Made by a program: the position numbers and the translations under genes. Of a DNA stretch of 64,000 bases, positions 23,301 to 35,688 are shown piece by piece. Numbering within the stretch: the stretch's first letter is position 1; each line of letters begins with the position of its first letter. This DNA comes from Undaria pinnatifida. Its lineage: Eukaryota; Sar; Phaeophyceae; Laminariales; Alariaceae. The DNA is taken from the NCBI GenBank assembly GCA_012845835.1, contig JABAKD010000010.1, positions 1,186,001 through 1,250,000 of the forward strand. Direction: 5' to 3'. The notes below the pieces were generated by a model. The model was not told the DNA's origin and ran no database searches. It saw nothing but the letters and a program-made list of their open reading frames with translations.

Positions 23301-25733
23301 TCAAGATGAAGACAAATTCACGCATTCCTCGACGCGGCTTTTAATGGTAAAACCTTTGTCAAACTACTAGCTTTTCTAGCCGATATCTTATCGCTGAAAG
23401 AAGTTCACATATGTGAGCAAGCTCCATCCACACGGACACCAGAAACATCTTGATAACTCGACCCCTAAAAGTGCAACATACATCGAAGTGATATTCCGAG
23501 GACGGAACCGGTCCGTGCAACAGCTTCACAGACTGACTTGCCTGCATTGGCCAGGCCTGCGTCGCTCTCGCAAAGCACGGCGACGAGGGGGAAGGGTAAC
23601 CAACCGGCCCAAGAAGCCTCTTGGCCGGGCCTTGGGGTGCGGAAAATCTCCGCAGATTCGTCTTTAAGGGTAGCCAGAAGATGATCGGACAAGACCTGAA
23701 CGGCACCGGAGTAAACGTCGTTGGAATTCCTTGCAAGAAAAAGCAGAGGTGTCGCAACCTAAAGAGAGGCTATGCAAGCTGCAGAGAGGCGCTGCAACCT
23801 AACGAAATGTGTTGCGGTTTAAAGAGAGGTGTTGCAACCTAAAAGAGAGGTGTTTCATTCAAGAGAGGGTTTCAACGTAAAGAGTGGCGGTGCTTTAGAG
23901 GTGGTGCCACCGAAAGAGAGGTGATGAAACCTAAAGAAAAGGCGTTCTGGGCTGCTCGACCGCGTTGATGGCATCATGCCCCATGACGTAGCATCGTGTA
24001 TTCTTGCAGCCAATAGCAACTGTCGCAGTTGCACTACCTCGCGGTGTGCTTCCACGGGCATGGAATGGTCCCATCGCCGAAGAATAACAACAACAAACAA
24101 ATCAAGCGCGATTATCACACCTGGCCCAGCTAAACATGCCGCGGTACTTGTTGCAAATGTAGCTGTCATACCATAAAATACCTGGTGTTAAACACGCACA
24201 AGGTTATCTTTAAACCGCAACGACGAAGTATGTATGATACAACGAACAAGCAACAGCTATTGTGGCAGCGGTAGTGTCCTTGCTTGCCTGTACAACAGCG
24301 TAACCAGCCTTCTCAAGAATTTCGATGCACCGCTTCCCGAGGTAGTCGCAAAAGGGGTCGACCACGATGACTCCCGCCGGCGGAGCCTCCATCTCTCCAG
24401 CTTCGAAGGCCGACATGCCTTTCCAAATCGGAAACGGTTCGTCTTCGCCTTCGTCCTCGTCGCCTGCTATTCACCATACGCCAAACATTACAATGACATT
24501 ATAGAGCACTAAAACTGCGCCGGGCAATCACTGTTGCAGCTGGAAGCAGAGCGACGAGTTAATACAGCTGTGCGACATCGTGTGTGCTGTCGCTTGATGG
24601 TACTTCCGGGAATATTCTGGGATTTGTCAACGGTTTTCGTGCTTACCGCACAACCATTGAACGCAACACGCCAGTACGATAGTGCTCTACAGGTATCAGC
24701 TACTGGTACTGTGCTTTACCCACGAACAAGACAAAAAAAGCGAGAGAGGAAATGTTTATTGAATGCTTGGATATGATACGGATACGATGACGGTTGAGTA
24801 TAGTAGGGGTTTCCAGTGATACATTGGCTACATGGTAGTGGGATATTGGGATGACGGAATACGTCCCGGGCTGTTTAGCCGCCTCTCCTCCTCCTCTTCT
24901 CCTTGTTCTTCTACCGAGTGAGTCTTCTTCTCTCCACGTTGCGCCCCGGCATGAAGCCGTGATAATATACTATATCCATTATGCATTTATCTACCTGCTG
25001 CTGACGCACCACCCCACGGCCGACTGTGCAATGAGTAAACCCTCTACGCTTCGTAGGGATCAACAAACAGGAAGAGCGGTCAAACACGAACGTTTGCAGC
25101 ACCACATAAGCACGACGACTGAGGCCTATGAGTAGGCTGACTCCCTTGAACACAGAGCAATACCGCATGAGAGACATATGCTACGTGCTGCAGCCCGGTA
25201 AATCTGCTACAGGCTGGTAAATGGTCAGGGCGCGATCACGAATGTACCGATACAACATAAAATACTGTTAATACCGCATAATACGTGCCAGGGGTACGTA
25301 AGACACATGGACTCGCTCCCCGTTGCAACAACGCACGCTGGACACCCAACACACCGGTAGGAAATAAATGGGACATTGATTGACATCCGCACCCCAACGT
25401 TATCATTTTACAGAAACGAAACGCCTTTTGGCACTCCACACCTTCCGAGCTGCCGCCTTCGCCCTCGACATGTTCATCTTTCATTGCCGCCGCATCGTCT
25501 AGCCGCATCGCTCCATCGGTGTCGGGGGCAACACCTTTGCTCTGTTCGGCGGGGGCCCCCTGCAAGCCTCCGCCGTGTTGCAGCAGGATCGACTTCTGCG
25601 CTGGTGGTGGTTTGCGCTGGAGAAAGTTGGAGACGCGAGGCGCTCGGACGAAGGCTGATACTCGTAGACCGAAACGCATGCATGCGTACGCGCACGCAGC
25701 CAATATGGACAGGGTCCGGGCTAGCCTCGCCAT
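17339..25733 (-). CDS. ATP-grasp superfamily ligase-like protein (carbamoyl-phosphate-synthase-like fold), possibly plastid-targeted
   Basis: Nine exons join in frame: 25733-25412, 24463-24288 (or -24294), 23695-23542, 21285-20807, 20536-20465, 20052-19979, 19376-19285, 18683-18400, 17560-17339; about 624 aa. Order: N-terminal leader; VIVVDPFCDYLGKRC (pre-ATP-grasp Rossmann-like part); LPFPLVAVLCESDAG; ARRDKFLMNEAAREAGL; the ATP-binding VKPSRGCASG block; VLVQEFLVGTEYVVDTV; YAFKALDALGVKFGPTH; and the metal-site strand TLVEVNTRW. These match ATP-grasp amino-acid or peptide ligases of the BacD-like type, which form carboxylate-amine bonds through acyl phosphates. The true substrate is unknown. 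The leader has a hydrophobic segment and then VSAFVRAP, resembling the ASAFAP motif of heterokont plastid precursors. About 60 acidic or polar residues are inserted before the ATP-binding lysine block. Introns 3 (AG|GCAAGT) and probably 2 (AG|GCAAGC) have GC donors. Confidence 0.85.
21857..23062. mobile_element. Inverted-repeat-bounded element (~1.2 kb) in ATP-grasp intron 3
   Basis: About 80 bases at the left end (GTGCTGGGG..GGTGGAG.., ACCGGCAGATAGGC.., GCTCCTCTCGAG.., AACGCGGAGCT) recur inverted at the right end (22983-23062), spanning about 1.2 kb. A diverged partial direct copy of the terminal sequence sits just inside the left end (about 21940-22010). The interior carries two copies of a GGCACAGCAC-rich block and no transposase-like frame. 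This looks like a non-autonomous DNA element with long terminal inverted repeats. I could not find a clean target-site duplication. Confidence 0.6.
22325..22680. repeat. Two direct copies of a GGCACAGCAC/GGCAGGGCAC-rich block
   Basis: A block about 110 bases long at 22325-22435 recurs at about 22545-22675, with 5-bp GC-AC-rich register repeats (CGGCA/CAGCA/GGGCA) and a shared GGCGCTGCGCTG core followed by GAGCTGAG-type sequence. It lies inside the inverted-repeat element. Confidence 0.8.
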
Positions 25734-26161
25734 GACAGCCACCAGCGACACCGTGAGCTGAAAGAAACTTGAATATCCAACACTAAATTCCAAGTAGTTT
25801 GTCCCCAAGTCGTGGGTGAAGTTCTGAAGAGGCTGATCCTCTTGAGAGCTTGTGAAGACCTGTGGGTCGCGTCGAATCTCCTCCTCGCTGTGCTCAAGTG
25901 CGCATGGTCTCTATATATCTTCCTTCCTTTCTGTGTGGGACAGGATATAAGGTACGAGCGTGCACACACCTGTGGGATGTGGGAACAAATCACCTTTTCC
26001 GCGTTCCTACACGAACGTCAACCCCGGCAAGAAATGCCTTCACATGATGGCAATCCGTAATTGCGCCGCGTTACCATTACTCGTAGCTCGTAGCATGTTT
26101 AGCGCTCGTAGTTGGTTGTTCACTTCTCGATACAGCTACAGCTCCCTGCGTGCTTGGTACC
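25734..26161. promoter_or_regulatory. Shared upstream region of divergent ATP-grasp and carrier genes
   Basis: The start codons are only 428 bp apart and point away from each other. A copy of the dispersed ~55-bp motif lies at about 25780-25830. I see no named core promoter element; the call rests on orientation and spacing. Confidence 0.4.
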
Positions 26162-29100
26162 ATGCTACCAATGACAACAGTATCAGCGCAATTCGTGGAA
26201 GTTGCGATAGTGGCTAGCGCTCTCGGATTTCCAGGAACAGCGTGGTCGGCACCGCCCCAACAATGCGCTGCCTTTCTCAGCATTCCGTTGAGTCAGATCG
26301 AGAGTCAGATAACAGCAGCGTCACGAGGATGCCACAAACGAGCGTTGCCCACGATTCCCCCGCGAGGTTGCTCCGTATCCGAGGCAACCGATCTGCGAAC
26401 ACGACCATCTATGGTCACGGGACAAAGTGGTCGACGAACAAGGGCTTCGTTCGTTGCCGACGACGATCGAACGGCGGCTACAGGCACAGACGAACTTGTA
26501 TGGGACACGCACGCAGTTACTACGTCCTCGGCATCCGAACTTGTTTGGCCGAAAAGCGACAGTCCCGCGCGATCGCAAGAAGTCCTGCCAGCACCAGTAG
26601 AAACGCAACTGGTAGATGCAGATACCACCACCATAACAGCAGCAACAACAGCAGCAACAGTAACAGCAGCAACGGTGGCAGCAGCATTGGCGGCCGTGAC
26701 AGTAGCAATAGTTTTAGGTCAGCCTCTCGATGCTGCGGCGGCTACCACAACGACGACGAATGTCGAACTCCTGGCTGCGCAAGCGTCGGCGTCGACGGAC
26801 ATCGGAGCGATTCTGACCAAGGCGGGGAAGGCCAGCTTTGGAGGGGGAGCGTCCGGCGCCGCAGCTGCTGTGGTGCAGGTTCTTTCTCTCATGTGGCTTA
26901 GGACGACCATGAACTTTCAAGTGAGCCTTCCATGGCACAGCTGAGATAGATACCTGGTACATGATACCACCTAATAATAATAACCGCACGAGTTAGCTAT
27001 TATTAATAGTATTGTAATGCTTCGTACCAGTAGCAATCATCGCTACGAGATACCGGAATAACCAACAACAGCGTTGATCGGTGTTTTTCGCCCTATGAGC
27101 GCACCCGGGGCACGCTCCGTCAGCGATCGAAGCTCAGAGGTTAATCGCTGAAGGTGGAGGCCGTCGTTCTAAAACGACGAGCATTTTGTTTCTTTTTCGT
27201 CTACAGCGGTCGTTGATGTGTTTTTTTTTTTCTTTCTTTTTTCCGCACACTTTTACTTTCCAGCTTCTGGACAAGCCGTGGTCACAGGTGTCGTCCCTTC
27301 TCCCCCCCCCGGTTCTTGCCTTCAATTTGTATCGCGCATAGGGTTCAGCAATCCCACTGCTCGTCGATTGTACATCGACTGTTGCTAACTCACGCTCTCG
27401 CGCTTTCCGCAAGTCAATTTGTCCACAAGAAAAAGTCCCAACGAATTTATACGATTATGCACTCGGCGGGGCTCGAACTCACGAAACTGACCTATACCAG
27501 GCTCGATGATAACCTGATACGCCACCGGGGCGACCGGTAGATGCTATGTTTGCCCGGCGAGCACCTCTTGCGGGTGCGCTGCTCTTTGAACCACTGGACC
27601 GCGGCGGTGTTGTGCTCCACCCAACGGACATCCAGTCGACTGAGCAGCGGCGAAGACACTACTGCGATGGAGGACTGTACGGCAGTTGTTGAAGACGCTT
27701 ATTTTCTGCCAGCGTAAATCCGAAACGCATGTATACAATATGCAATAAGGCCGCGGGGCATCTTGAACCACCCCCCATCTCCGGGTTTCTGGTTTACTCT
27801 AATCTCTTGATATTTTTTTGGTGCAGCCACTTGAGCCACAATTTTAACACGCCGACATTCCGACCTTCAACGACCGGCTGCCTCAGATACAGCGGGTCTT
27901 TACGCATAGTGTTGCATCCACAGAGGCTCGTGATTATTTTCAGATTGGCATTCCGCACTTTTTCAACGGAGGTCTATGCCTCGACTTTGGCGTGCTGCAG
28001 TGCTCGGAAATCGTCGAAGTTCAGAAGATATAAAATAAGACAAAAAAACACCCCCGCAACTGAGCATTTGCACTTGACTGGAGGACAGCTACATCTCATC
28101 ACTCGTCAATCAGCAATCATCACTCATCACTCATCACTCCTTACAAGCAACCATAGCCCGCGAAATTGAGCAACGCTCACTGCGAGGTGCGTGAGGCCTC
28201 GGGTGCAGCGGCCAGCAGTCGTAGGCAACCAGAAATGACTCACGAGGTGATTTCGTGAAGTCAAAGTTGCCAGCCAGCATCACCAACAGTCGAGCATTTG
28301 CTCCAAAATCTACCGTTTGATACGGTTGCGAGTTAGTATGTACTACCACGGCTACAGCACCTACGAAGAAACGGCTTTCACCAAACGTTAGCTGGGGTTT
28401 TCGCGTATCTTTTGAAATGCATTCGAATGCGTCCGTACCTGAAGAAAGTGCGGACGGGAAAAAATCGGTCCGCTTGAGGTAGTCAAGTATTGGGCTAGAA
28501 AAAGCGCCAAAAAGATCTGAATTCTTCAAGAAAATAGTCAGTTTTTTCTATCCCAGCAAAGTGGATCTCGTGCAAGACTCGTAACTCAATTGCCAAATCG
28601 TTTATATTCTTTGGCGAAACGCCTACTCGCGCCTACTTGACAAAGCTTCCTTAGGGATCCCCAGCGACCTTAAGAGGAACATTTTTACTCCACCCCCCCC
28701 CCGGACGTTGGACACACTTACACTACGGGGGGTTGTTTGCCCAGAGGCCTGACATGCACCTATTCATATATTATGTTGAGGGGGGGTGCCGCACCCTCAC
28801 GTGGTAGATAGACAACCGAAGAATACTGCTGAGCTTACAACAGCGATGACCTGCATTTTGAGGCGTTCGTGATTGCATTGACAAGCCTGCTGCTCGAGGC
28901 GTGGTGCATCGTGCTTCGTTTCAACCAAACAGATGGAATCAAGGTTGCCGTGTCTTACCTTGCTTGCCTTCCCTTCCCTTACCTGTACATACCGGCCACC
29001 GTTTGTTTTCAGTACAAGAACGGCGGGTCAACCGAAGATGCTCTCCGAACGCTGTGGGAGGAGGGGGGGGTTCCACGCCTGTACAAGGGCGTTTCTTTTG

Positions 29101-32100
29101 CGCTGGTGCAAGGCCCCCTCAGCAGGTGAGCGACAAGTCTTGGTCTTGCTGCTTGCTGTACCCCCCCTTCGCAACGGTTGTCGTGTGGCGAACTATTTTT
29201 GATTGTATAGCACTATCCATTAACCTACTAAGTCACGTGACTACGTAGGCCCGTGATTACTGGTAGCGCTATATTAACCAGTGTCAGGTACATATCTACA
29301 AGCGCGTGCCCAACGCGGGCAGAACGAGGCGCGAACCTGGTTATAAACGCAGTGAAACTTCGGGTACGCGTGCGGACGGTGTTGCTTGGAGAGGTGAGAG
29401 ACTCTTTCCACATGGATACCGCTTGTTTTCTCGGAAGCGGCCACTGCTGTGTGCCTTAATGAAAAGGGAGGGCGCAACTTAAACGTTTTAGCGTGTAGGT
29501 CAATCAACGTAAGAGGGTTCAATCGGCCGGCGTGGGGCGCATGCTTCTTGTCCGAGAGGTGTTCCATTGCCTCTACACAGTTTGAACAACGGCGGCTCCC
29601 TAACTCAGTCAACACTTCTTCACTCAACCGGCCATCATCCCCCAATCGTTACCCAAATGACGCCGTAAGGTTCGGAGATACCGCTGCCAATGTGGGCGTG
29701 CTGGCACTGCTCGAGGCTTTCGAATCGACACGATCGCTTCCGCTTCCGGTTAAGTCAGCGGCGGGGAGCGTCGCGGCGGGGCTTTGGCGCATCGGATTGA
29801 CCCCTATAGATGCCTACAAGACCACTTTGCAGGTACTTTTGGTCACTGTCTACAACACCACTTTGAAAGTACTTTTTGTCACAGGCCACGGCGCCTTGCG
29901 AAGGCGGTGCTGATCATGTGACGTTACCACCTACACGACGTATAACTCCTCCTGACAGCGACAATGCGTAGAAAATCAACCAGAAAAGTCTAATCTCGAG
30001 TGCGACGTGACGTAAGCGCGATGGAGCGTGGTAGCATGGTACTCGCTGGCGCACGACCGAATCTCTCGTCTCTGTGCTACACAGGTGTCGGGGGCAGAAG
30101 GCACAAAGCTGCTCACCGAGAAGGTAGCCGCGAATGGACCGAGCGTGCTCTTCGAAGGGGCTCTGGCCACGGCAACGGCAACGTTCGTCGGCCACTACCC
30201 TTGGTAAGCTAACCCTGGGGCTGATGGGATTTCGCTGGTATCCCGCAGCGTGTTGTATAGTATTATTTCAAGTACGTCACCTGTGAGTGCGATCGATTGA
30301 GTGATCGATATTCAGCCTAAATTACGTCACGGGAATAAGCACATTCGTGACAAGAGACTCAACGAATACTTGATTTTTGAGCGTGTGACGGCTGTTATGC
30401 CTAATGTCCACGTTTTTTCAGTGCGATTGTCGCTAGGTTAACATGCTTGAGAAGACCGTGTGCGCGCAAACGGGCAAGAAAACAAAACACGGCCGTTCAC
30501 GCGTTCACCTTAGTACGTGCCCTTGTCTGCGTCGTCACACTTGGCCTACGAAACACGCGACAAGAAAGAAACAAACTCAACCGGTTATATTCTCGCCGCA
30601 CCACTTCTCTCCACCGCGCCCCCGCCCCTCCCAGCGCTCACCTTCTTTCTGTCTCTCCCTCTCGTTACTGCTTTCTTGTTTGTTCCTGCTAGATAGTCCG
30701 TGTCGTGTACTTTTTTCAAAAAATCTGACTGCGGATGGCTTAGAATATAGCTGAACCCTTATGGGAGACTCATGCATGATAAGCCATACAATAAACCGGA
30801 AGTGAGTGCCGTGTTTACCATGGTGCGAGCGTGCAGCATACGGTACTTCATCCTACCTTTGTATCCTGCAGCTCCCTACGCTGCACCTATTAATAGGAGT
30901 CAGGTGACGTCTCCTGTTCCCGCAGTCCGGATCGCTTCGTGTGGCCAAAACTGCAAATCGTCACATTTTTTTTCAACAATTTCCCGTCTGATTTATTGGG
31001 GGGGTCAAGCTCACCATGCTTCCACCTACTTATCTAGTTTTTTTTCCTGCCGTTCCTTTGGGGCCTTTGTGTTGTTTGTGTTTATGTTTGTGTTTGTGTT
31101 GTTTGTCTTTGTGTTTGTGCGTCCTATGCGTGGGTTACAGGTACTTCACGTACAACTCCTTGGGCGCGTGGCTGCCCCCGGCCCCAGCAAACGATCAGCT
31201 TCTAAAGCTTGGCCGGCAGGCTTTTCTAGGTGGGTGATGGGTGAAACCGTCTCAAAAGGTCAACGGGCGGCCTGACGAAGCCATAGCGATGGCCGGATGG
31301 TGCTTCACGAGTTATCACGCACGCTGTATCGATAGCAGGCAGTCGTGATGAAACAGTCAGCGGCACGATGGACGCGAAAGCCACACAACCTGGTCGTGTA
31401 CTTTTTTTTCCTTCGCTGTGTGTATCGCCTCGTTCTGGCACGCTTAACGACAACAACATCGCCAGCGATTCTTCGAAAGTGCCAGGAAGCGGGTGCACAT
31501 ATGGGAAAGTACCTTTGTAACTTTCACAGCGCTAGGATGGGGGTGGAACGTTGGGGGTGGCACCTTTTTTTACCCCGATATTTGGCGAATAATGAGCCTC
31601 CTTAACCAAAAATGGTAGGGAAAAAATAAATAATAGGCCATTCTTGTTTTTGTTTTTGCAAAATCACACTTTTTGTACACCTGGGCCGCGCGGATGTCAC
31701 TCTCAATTTGCTCAAAGTCAGTTGTTGGGTGAGATATTCAGCTCCTCAAGTCGAGAATCTTGCAGGGAAAAAAGGCTGCATCTCCACCGTAGCGTGTGTC
31801 CCCCCCCCCCGTCCTCCTCGATGTTGGAGGTGTTAGAAGTAGGAACGGTGCTCCACCTCGAAAGGGAGGCGTGGTCAATGGTCAAATTTCTGAAGCAAGC
31901 AACAAATGAGTACACCCCCCCCCCCCCCCCCCGATTAGGTTACCAGCGTACGTCGTTCTCATATATATTGCTGGCATGTTAATCACAAAGCCCAACTGTT
32001 GTGCCGCCGCTAACGGGCTTCGTTCCCGTACCCCGAATCGGCGTAGGGTTGTGCTCGTCCTGCGTGTCGGACTGTTGCTCCAACTCCATTCGCGTGATCA

Positions 32101-35100
32101 AGACCACCAAGCAGACAGCGCCACTACCGGTGAGCGCAGGTTGTCTGTGTCTGGCGATGCCCTTCTTTGGCACCCTCCACACTTCGGACAAAGCACCGAT
32201 CTCCACTAGATGATCTATATCTTTCAGTGAAGATCTGTATGATCTAGCTCATGTTGCCCGGTGGGAGCCGTACGATCTGCAATGATTTAGCACATGCTTG
32301 TCGGGTTGGATTTGTACTCTATTGATACAGATCTTACACTATATCTCATAGCGGCAGCTGTAGGATCTACTGTAGATTATCTAGATGATCTAGATGGTGA
32401 CCTGTCGAAGGTGTGATGTGATCTTGGAATTGCCAGGCCGGTGTCCCCCCCCCCCGTTTCGCGTTTTGAAAATGAGAGTATGTCTTGAAGTGCTACAAAA
32501 CAAAACAAGAACAAAGCAATTACACCAATTTTTCACCCTTTATGGACTAATCTATACTCTTCGAAGGGGATACACACGTGATGCCATCCTCCCGTGGCGC
32601 TATAGTAGCGCTACAGTATGGCACATGTCAGAACACATGCCCCCCATTTGATTGCCGAACAACAAGGTGCTTTGCTCGACCCTTGACTAGCACCACCCCT
32701 TCTCTCGTTTCTTAACGAACACCGCGCTTTTGTCGGCGGACAGATCTCCTACCCAGAGGCTTTTAAACAGGTGGTGGACGATGACGGGGTCACGGGACTC
32801 TTTTTAAGAGGGCTCCAAACGAGAATTCTCGTGAACGCTCTACAGGTGAACAGTGGGATGGCTCTAGAGACGAGGTGTTTTTGTTGTACCTGGTAGGCTT
32901 TTTGGTTGCCAGAACCCGGGTCGGAGTTTACATGCACTGATTAACCCTCTTTACTACCGGAAAATAAATGCCACACTAGTTCTGAATAGTTTGCCCCCAA
33001 AACGTGGTTGCAGCTCTTAAAAGGGTTATTAAATATTCGAAGTGTGAGCAGTTGGTCGCAAACATGTGAGCGGTAACGCTGTGTGTCACGGGCCGCTGCC
33101 CAGCTTTTGGGGATAGTATTGTGTGCTGGAACACAGATGGCGACTGAGGTATCAGGGCATCAAATTGAAGATCGTCCGAAGGGCTGGGCTACGGTGCCAT
33201 AAGGGTTATGTTGATGTTATCTTTGTTTTTGTTTTTTCGGACCTTTTTCGCGGTGGTTCGGGGTCAAACTTTCGGCGCGAAACGACTTCTCTGTTCGTTT
33301 GCGGTGTTTAGCTTTGGTGCTGTTTTAAATTTTCGATACGCGTCTGCAATGGAATCGTAGGCGACGCTGTGCCCCCAAAAATCGCCTGAAGTATTTGTTT
33401 TTCAGCGAGGTACTGCGTCACTGGTGCGAGTATGATGAGAGTATGATAGCTCAAAACCCGGTAACGAAAGTATATCATAACATCATGATGACATCATGAT
33501 AATATGTGGCAACATCGTGATAACATCGTAATAACATCGTGATAACATCATAATAACATCGTGACAACATCATCATAATAACATCAAAAATGATAATGTC
33601 GTGATAACATCATGATAACATGATGATAACATCGTGATAACATGATGATAACATCGTGTTAACATCATGATAACATCATGATAACATCGTAATAACATCG
33701 TGATAACATCGGGATAACATCATGATAACGTCATGATAACATCGTGGTAACATCATGACAACATCGTGATAACATCGGGGTAACATCGTGATAACATCAT
33801 GATAATATCGTGATAACATCGTGATAACATCATGATAACATCGTGATGACATCGTGATAACATCGTGATAACATCGTGATAACATCATGATAACATATCC
33901 CCTACTATTAATAAAACGGTAGCGTAGCCTTGATCGCGAGAGGTGCATGAATACCACTTTTTACTGAGCGCTCTGATAGAGGTTTTGGTGTTGGCGCTCA
34001 ACACATTTTTTCTGGATGACGCGGCTCCTCAACCCAACGATGAATGGTTGAAACAGTAATGCTTTTTTTTTTTGAATAATGGTTGGAATTTCCTTGCACA
34101 CGTAGGCCATGTTTTTGTTCGTTTTCGTCTCCCTTTCAGACCACTCTGTTCATAGCATCACTTTTGGGCGTGAAGCATAGAGCTCGTCATGTCAAGAACC
34201 TTGCAGGATAAAAAAGGGTAAGAAAGCGATGCTTCTTTACCATACCGAAACTTGTGTCCAAGCATTAATAGACTATTTTAGAACCGTCCCAGAACAGTCT
34301 ACATCTCCGCCTGAGAGCAAGGCTATGAAGTTTTGCGTAGGCGAGTACGCTCGTTTTCACTAGCAGCTACTGGGTAAGGTTTGCTCAAGAAAACTCGCCT
34401 ACTGAAGAGACTGCCTACTGACTCTGGACCTCGCTCAAGAAAGGAGGTCAAACTGTTTCGCCGGCGCGGTCTAACAAACGATATCATTGGGGGGGTGTAT
34501 ATTGCAAAAAGCTGGAACGAAAAGCACGAAAACTCAAGATTGAAAATGAAAACAGCGTAGCTGCTTGCGCGAGCCCTTCGAGGCACCCCCCCCCTTTTTT
34601 TTTTTTTTTTTGATCATCGCTTTTACTCCAGCTCAACTCGTAGGAGGTTTTGCCCTCAGCGACCTTTTGGACAAGCCGTGGTCACAGATTAGTGTCTTCC
34701 CTTTCCGCCCGCGGTACATTTACCTTCATTTTTATCGCACATATAGGGTTCAGCCTTCCCACTTTTCAGCTTTTTGTGCTCGTCGATTTTCATCGATTTA
34801 TTTCCGTTCCGCGACTTTGGTGCTGAAACGTATGTACTTCGTACACGAATGCGGTCAACAAACGATAACTCCCAGCACATCTCACCGACCCCCCTCCCCC
34901 CTATTTTCCATCCACCCCCCCCCCCTAAAATATATACTTCGAGTATATATATAATAGTTGGCCTCGGTTGGCACCGAAGCTCTAAAAAATTATACCTGGT
35001 ATGTGTATTGGGGATGGCGTTGGTTGGCAACGACGCTGTAAAACATGCCAATCTTTAATTGAGCTAGACAATCAGAGTGCTGCCTTTTTTTGTTTTTTTT

Positions 35101-35688
35101 GGTTGTCGAGTTAGATCATATTGTGCCTGGTGGAGAACCCTAACTCCTTACAAGGGGAATGATCGCATAATGATCGATCGCATCACCTAGTGAGAAGATG
35201 GTAAGGCACCCACGAGGCAGTTACATAGTAATAATACCCGTTGCTGCCTCTGGAGCGGCTACACCAAAAAACAAAGTATAAGTCATTGGCTCTGTCATCC
35301 ATCAGCAAGATAGTACGCACAAGGTGCCGACGTCCGTCTTACGAGCGGTTCTTGGAAGGATGCAGTTCATCCTCCATGCAACTCGCCGAACACCTCAGGG
35401 CGCTTTGCGCTTGGTGCAAGCAACGTCTGCCTGGTTGGTGAAAACCCGACGTGCTCCGTCCCGGCATAGTAGGGATGCGAGGGTCTAAGGTCATACGACT
35501 ACGGGCATGCACAAACTGAGTACCCCCCCCCCCCCCCGCACTCTTTTTCTCCCCCTCCCCTTCCCCTCTCCCCCCCTCCCCGCGATGCCGTTGTTTTGTG
35601 CGGTTTATGTTGTTGTGGACAGGGTGCTTTGTTCGCGGTGGCTTGGAAGTACTTCCAGGAGATGTTCAGAACAGGCGGCGGGTTTTAG
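26162..35688 (+). CDS. Mitochondrial carrier family (SLC25-like) protein with long N-terminal extension
   Basis: Eight exons with matching phases: 26162-26920, 29013-29125, 29670-29832, 30085-30203, 31141-31229, 32047-32129, 32744-32845, 35623-35688; about 497 aa. The carrier part begins near residue 230 (GGGASGAAAAVVQVLSLMWL) and continues TLWEEGGVPRLYKGVSFALV, QGPLSRFGDTAANVGVLALL, TPIDAYKTTLQ (carrier signature P-x-D-x-x-K), FEGALATATATFVGHYPW, SNSIRVIKTTKQTA, GLFLRGLQTRILVNALQ and GALFAVAWKYF before TAG. Carriers of this sort exchange metabolites across the inner mitochondrial or, in algae, sometimes plastid envelope membranes; the substrate cannot be read off. The first ~230 residues are extra, with a hydrophobic N-terminus, a polar middle and an Ala/Thr/Val-rich stretch. 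The start ATG at 26162 follows TACC. Intron 7 (2.8 kb) contains an 11-bp minisatellite and a SINE fragment. Confidence 0.85.
27214..27545 (-). mobile_element. tRNA-derived SINE-like element (copy 1)
   Basis: On the minus strand a tRNA-like head (about 27540-27455) shows an A-box-like TGGCGTATCAGG and a B-box-like GAGTTCGAGCCCC at plausible spacing. It is followed by about 220 bp of body and an A-rich tail (27214-27240, read as T-rich on the plus strand). The acceptor and D stems do not pair well, so it is not a functional tRNA gene. The body segment around GGACAAGCCGTGGTCACAG (plus strand, about 27265) recurs at 34670 next to another T-run. It lies in carrier intron 1. Confidence 0.5.
33460..33895. 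repeat. 11-bp minisatellite (ATAACATCGTG)n
   Basis: About 38 units of ATAACATCGTG and its ATAACATCATG variant run in tandem in carrier intron 7. The long Tyr-His-Asp-Val open frame on the minus strand is produced by the repeat. Confidence 0.95.
34590..34815 (-). mobile_element. SINE-like element, truncated copy 2
   Basis: A T-run at 34592-34610 (the A-tail of a minus-strand element) is followed by GGACAAGCCGTGGTCACAG, then ATTTACCTTC, TCGCACATATAGGGTTCAGC and GCTCGTCGATT blocks shared with the element at 27.2-27.5 kb. The tRNA-like head is not visible, so this copy is 5'-truncated or too diverged. Confidence 0.5.

Noticed and set aside
27455-27540. Functional tRNA gene on the minus strand
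   Set aside because: A- and B-box-like blocks are present, but acceptor and D stems do not pair; a SINE head fits better.
33460-33895. CRISPR-like array
   Set aside because: The units are contiguous 11-mers without spacers and the genome is eukaryotic.
33676-33957. Tyr-His-Asp-Val repeat protein on the minus strand
   Set aside because: It is produced by the 11-bp minisatellite inside carrier intron 7.
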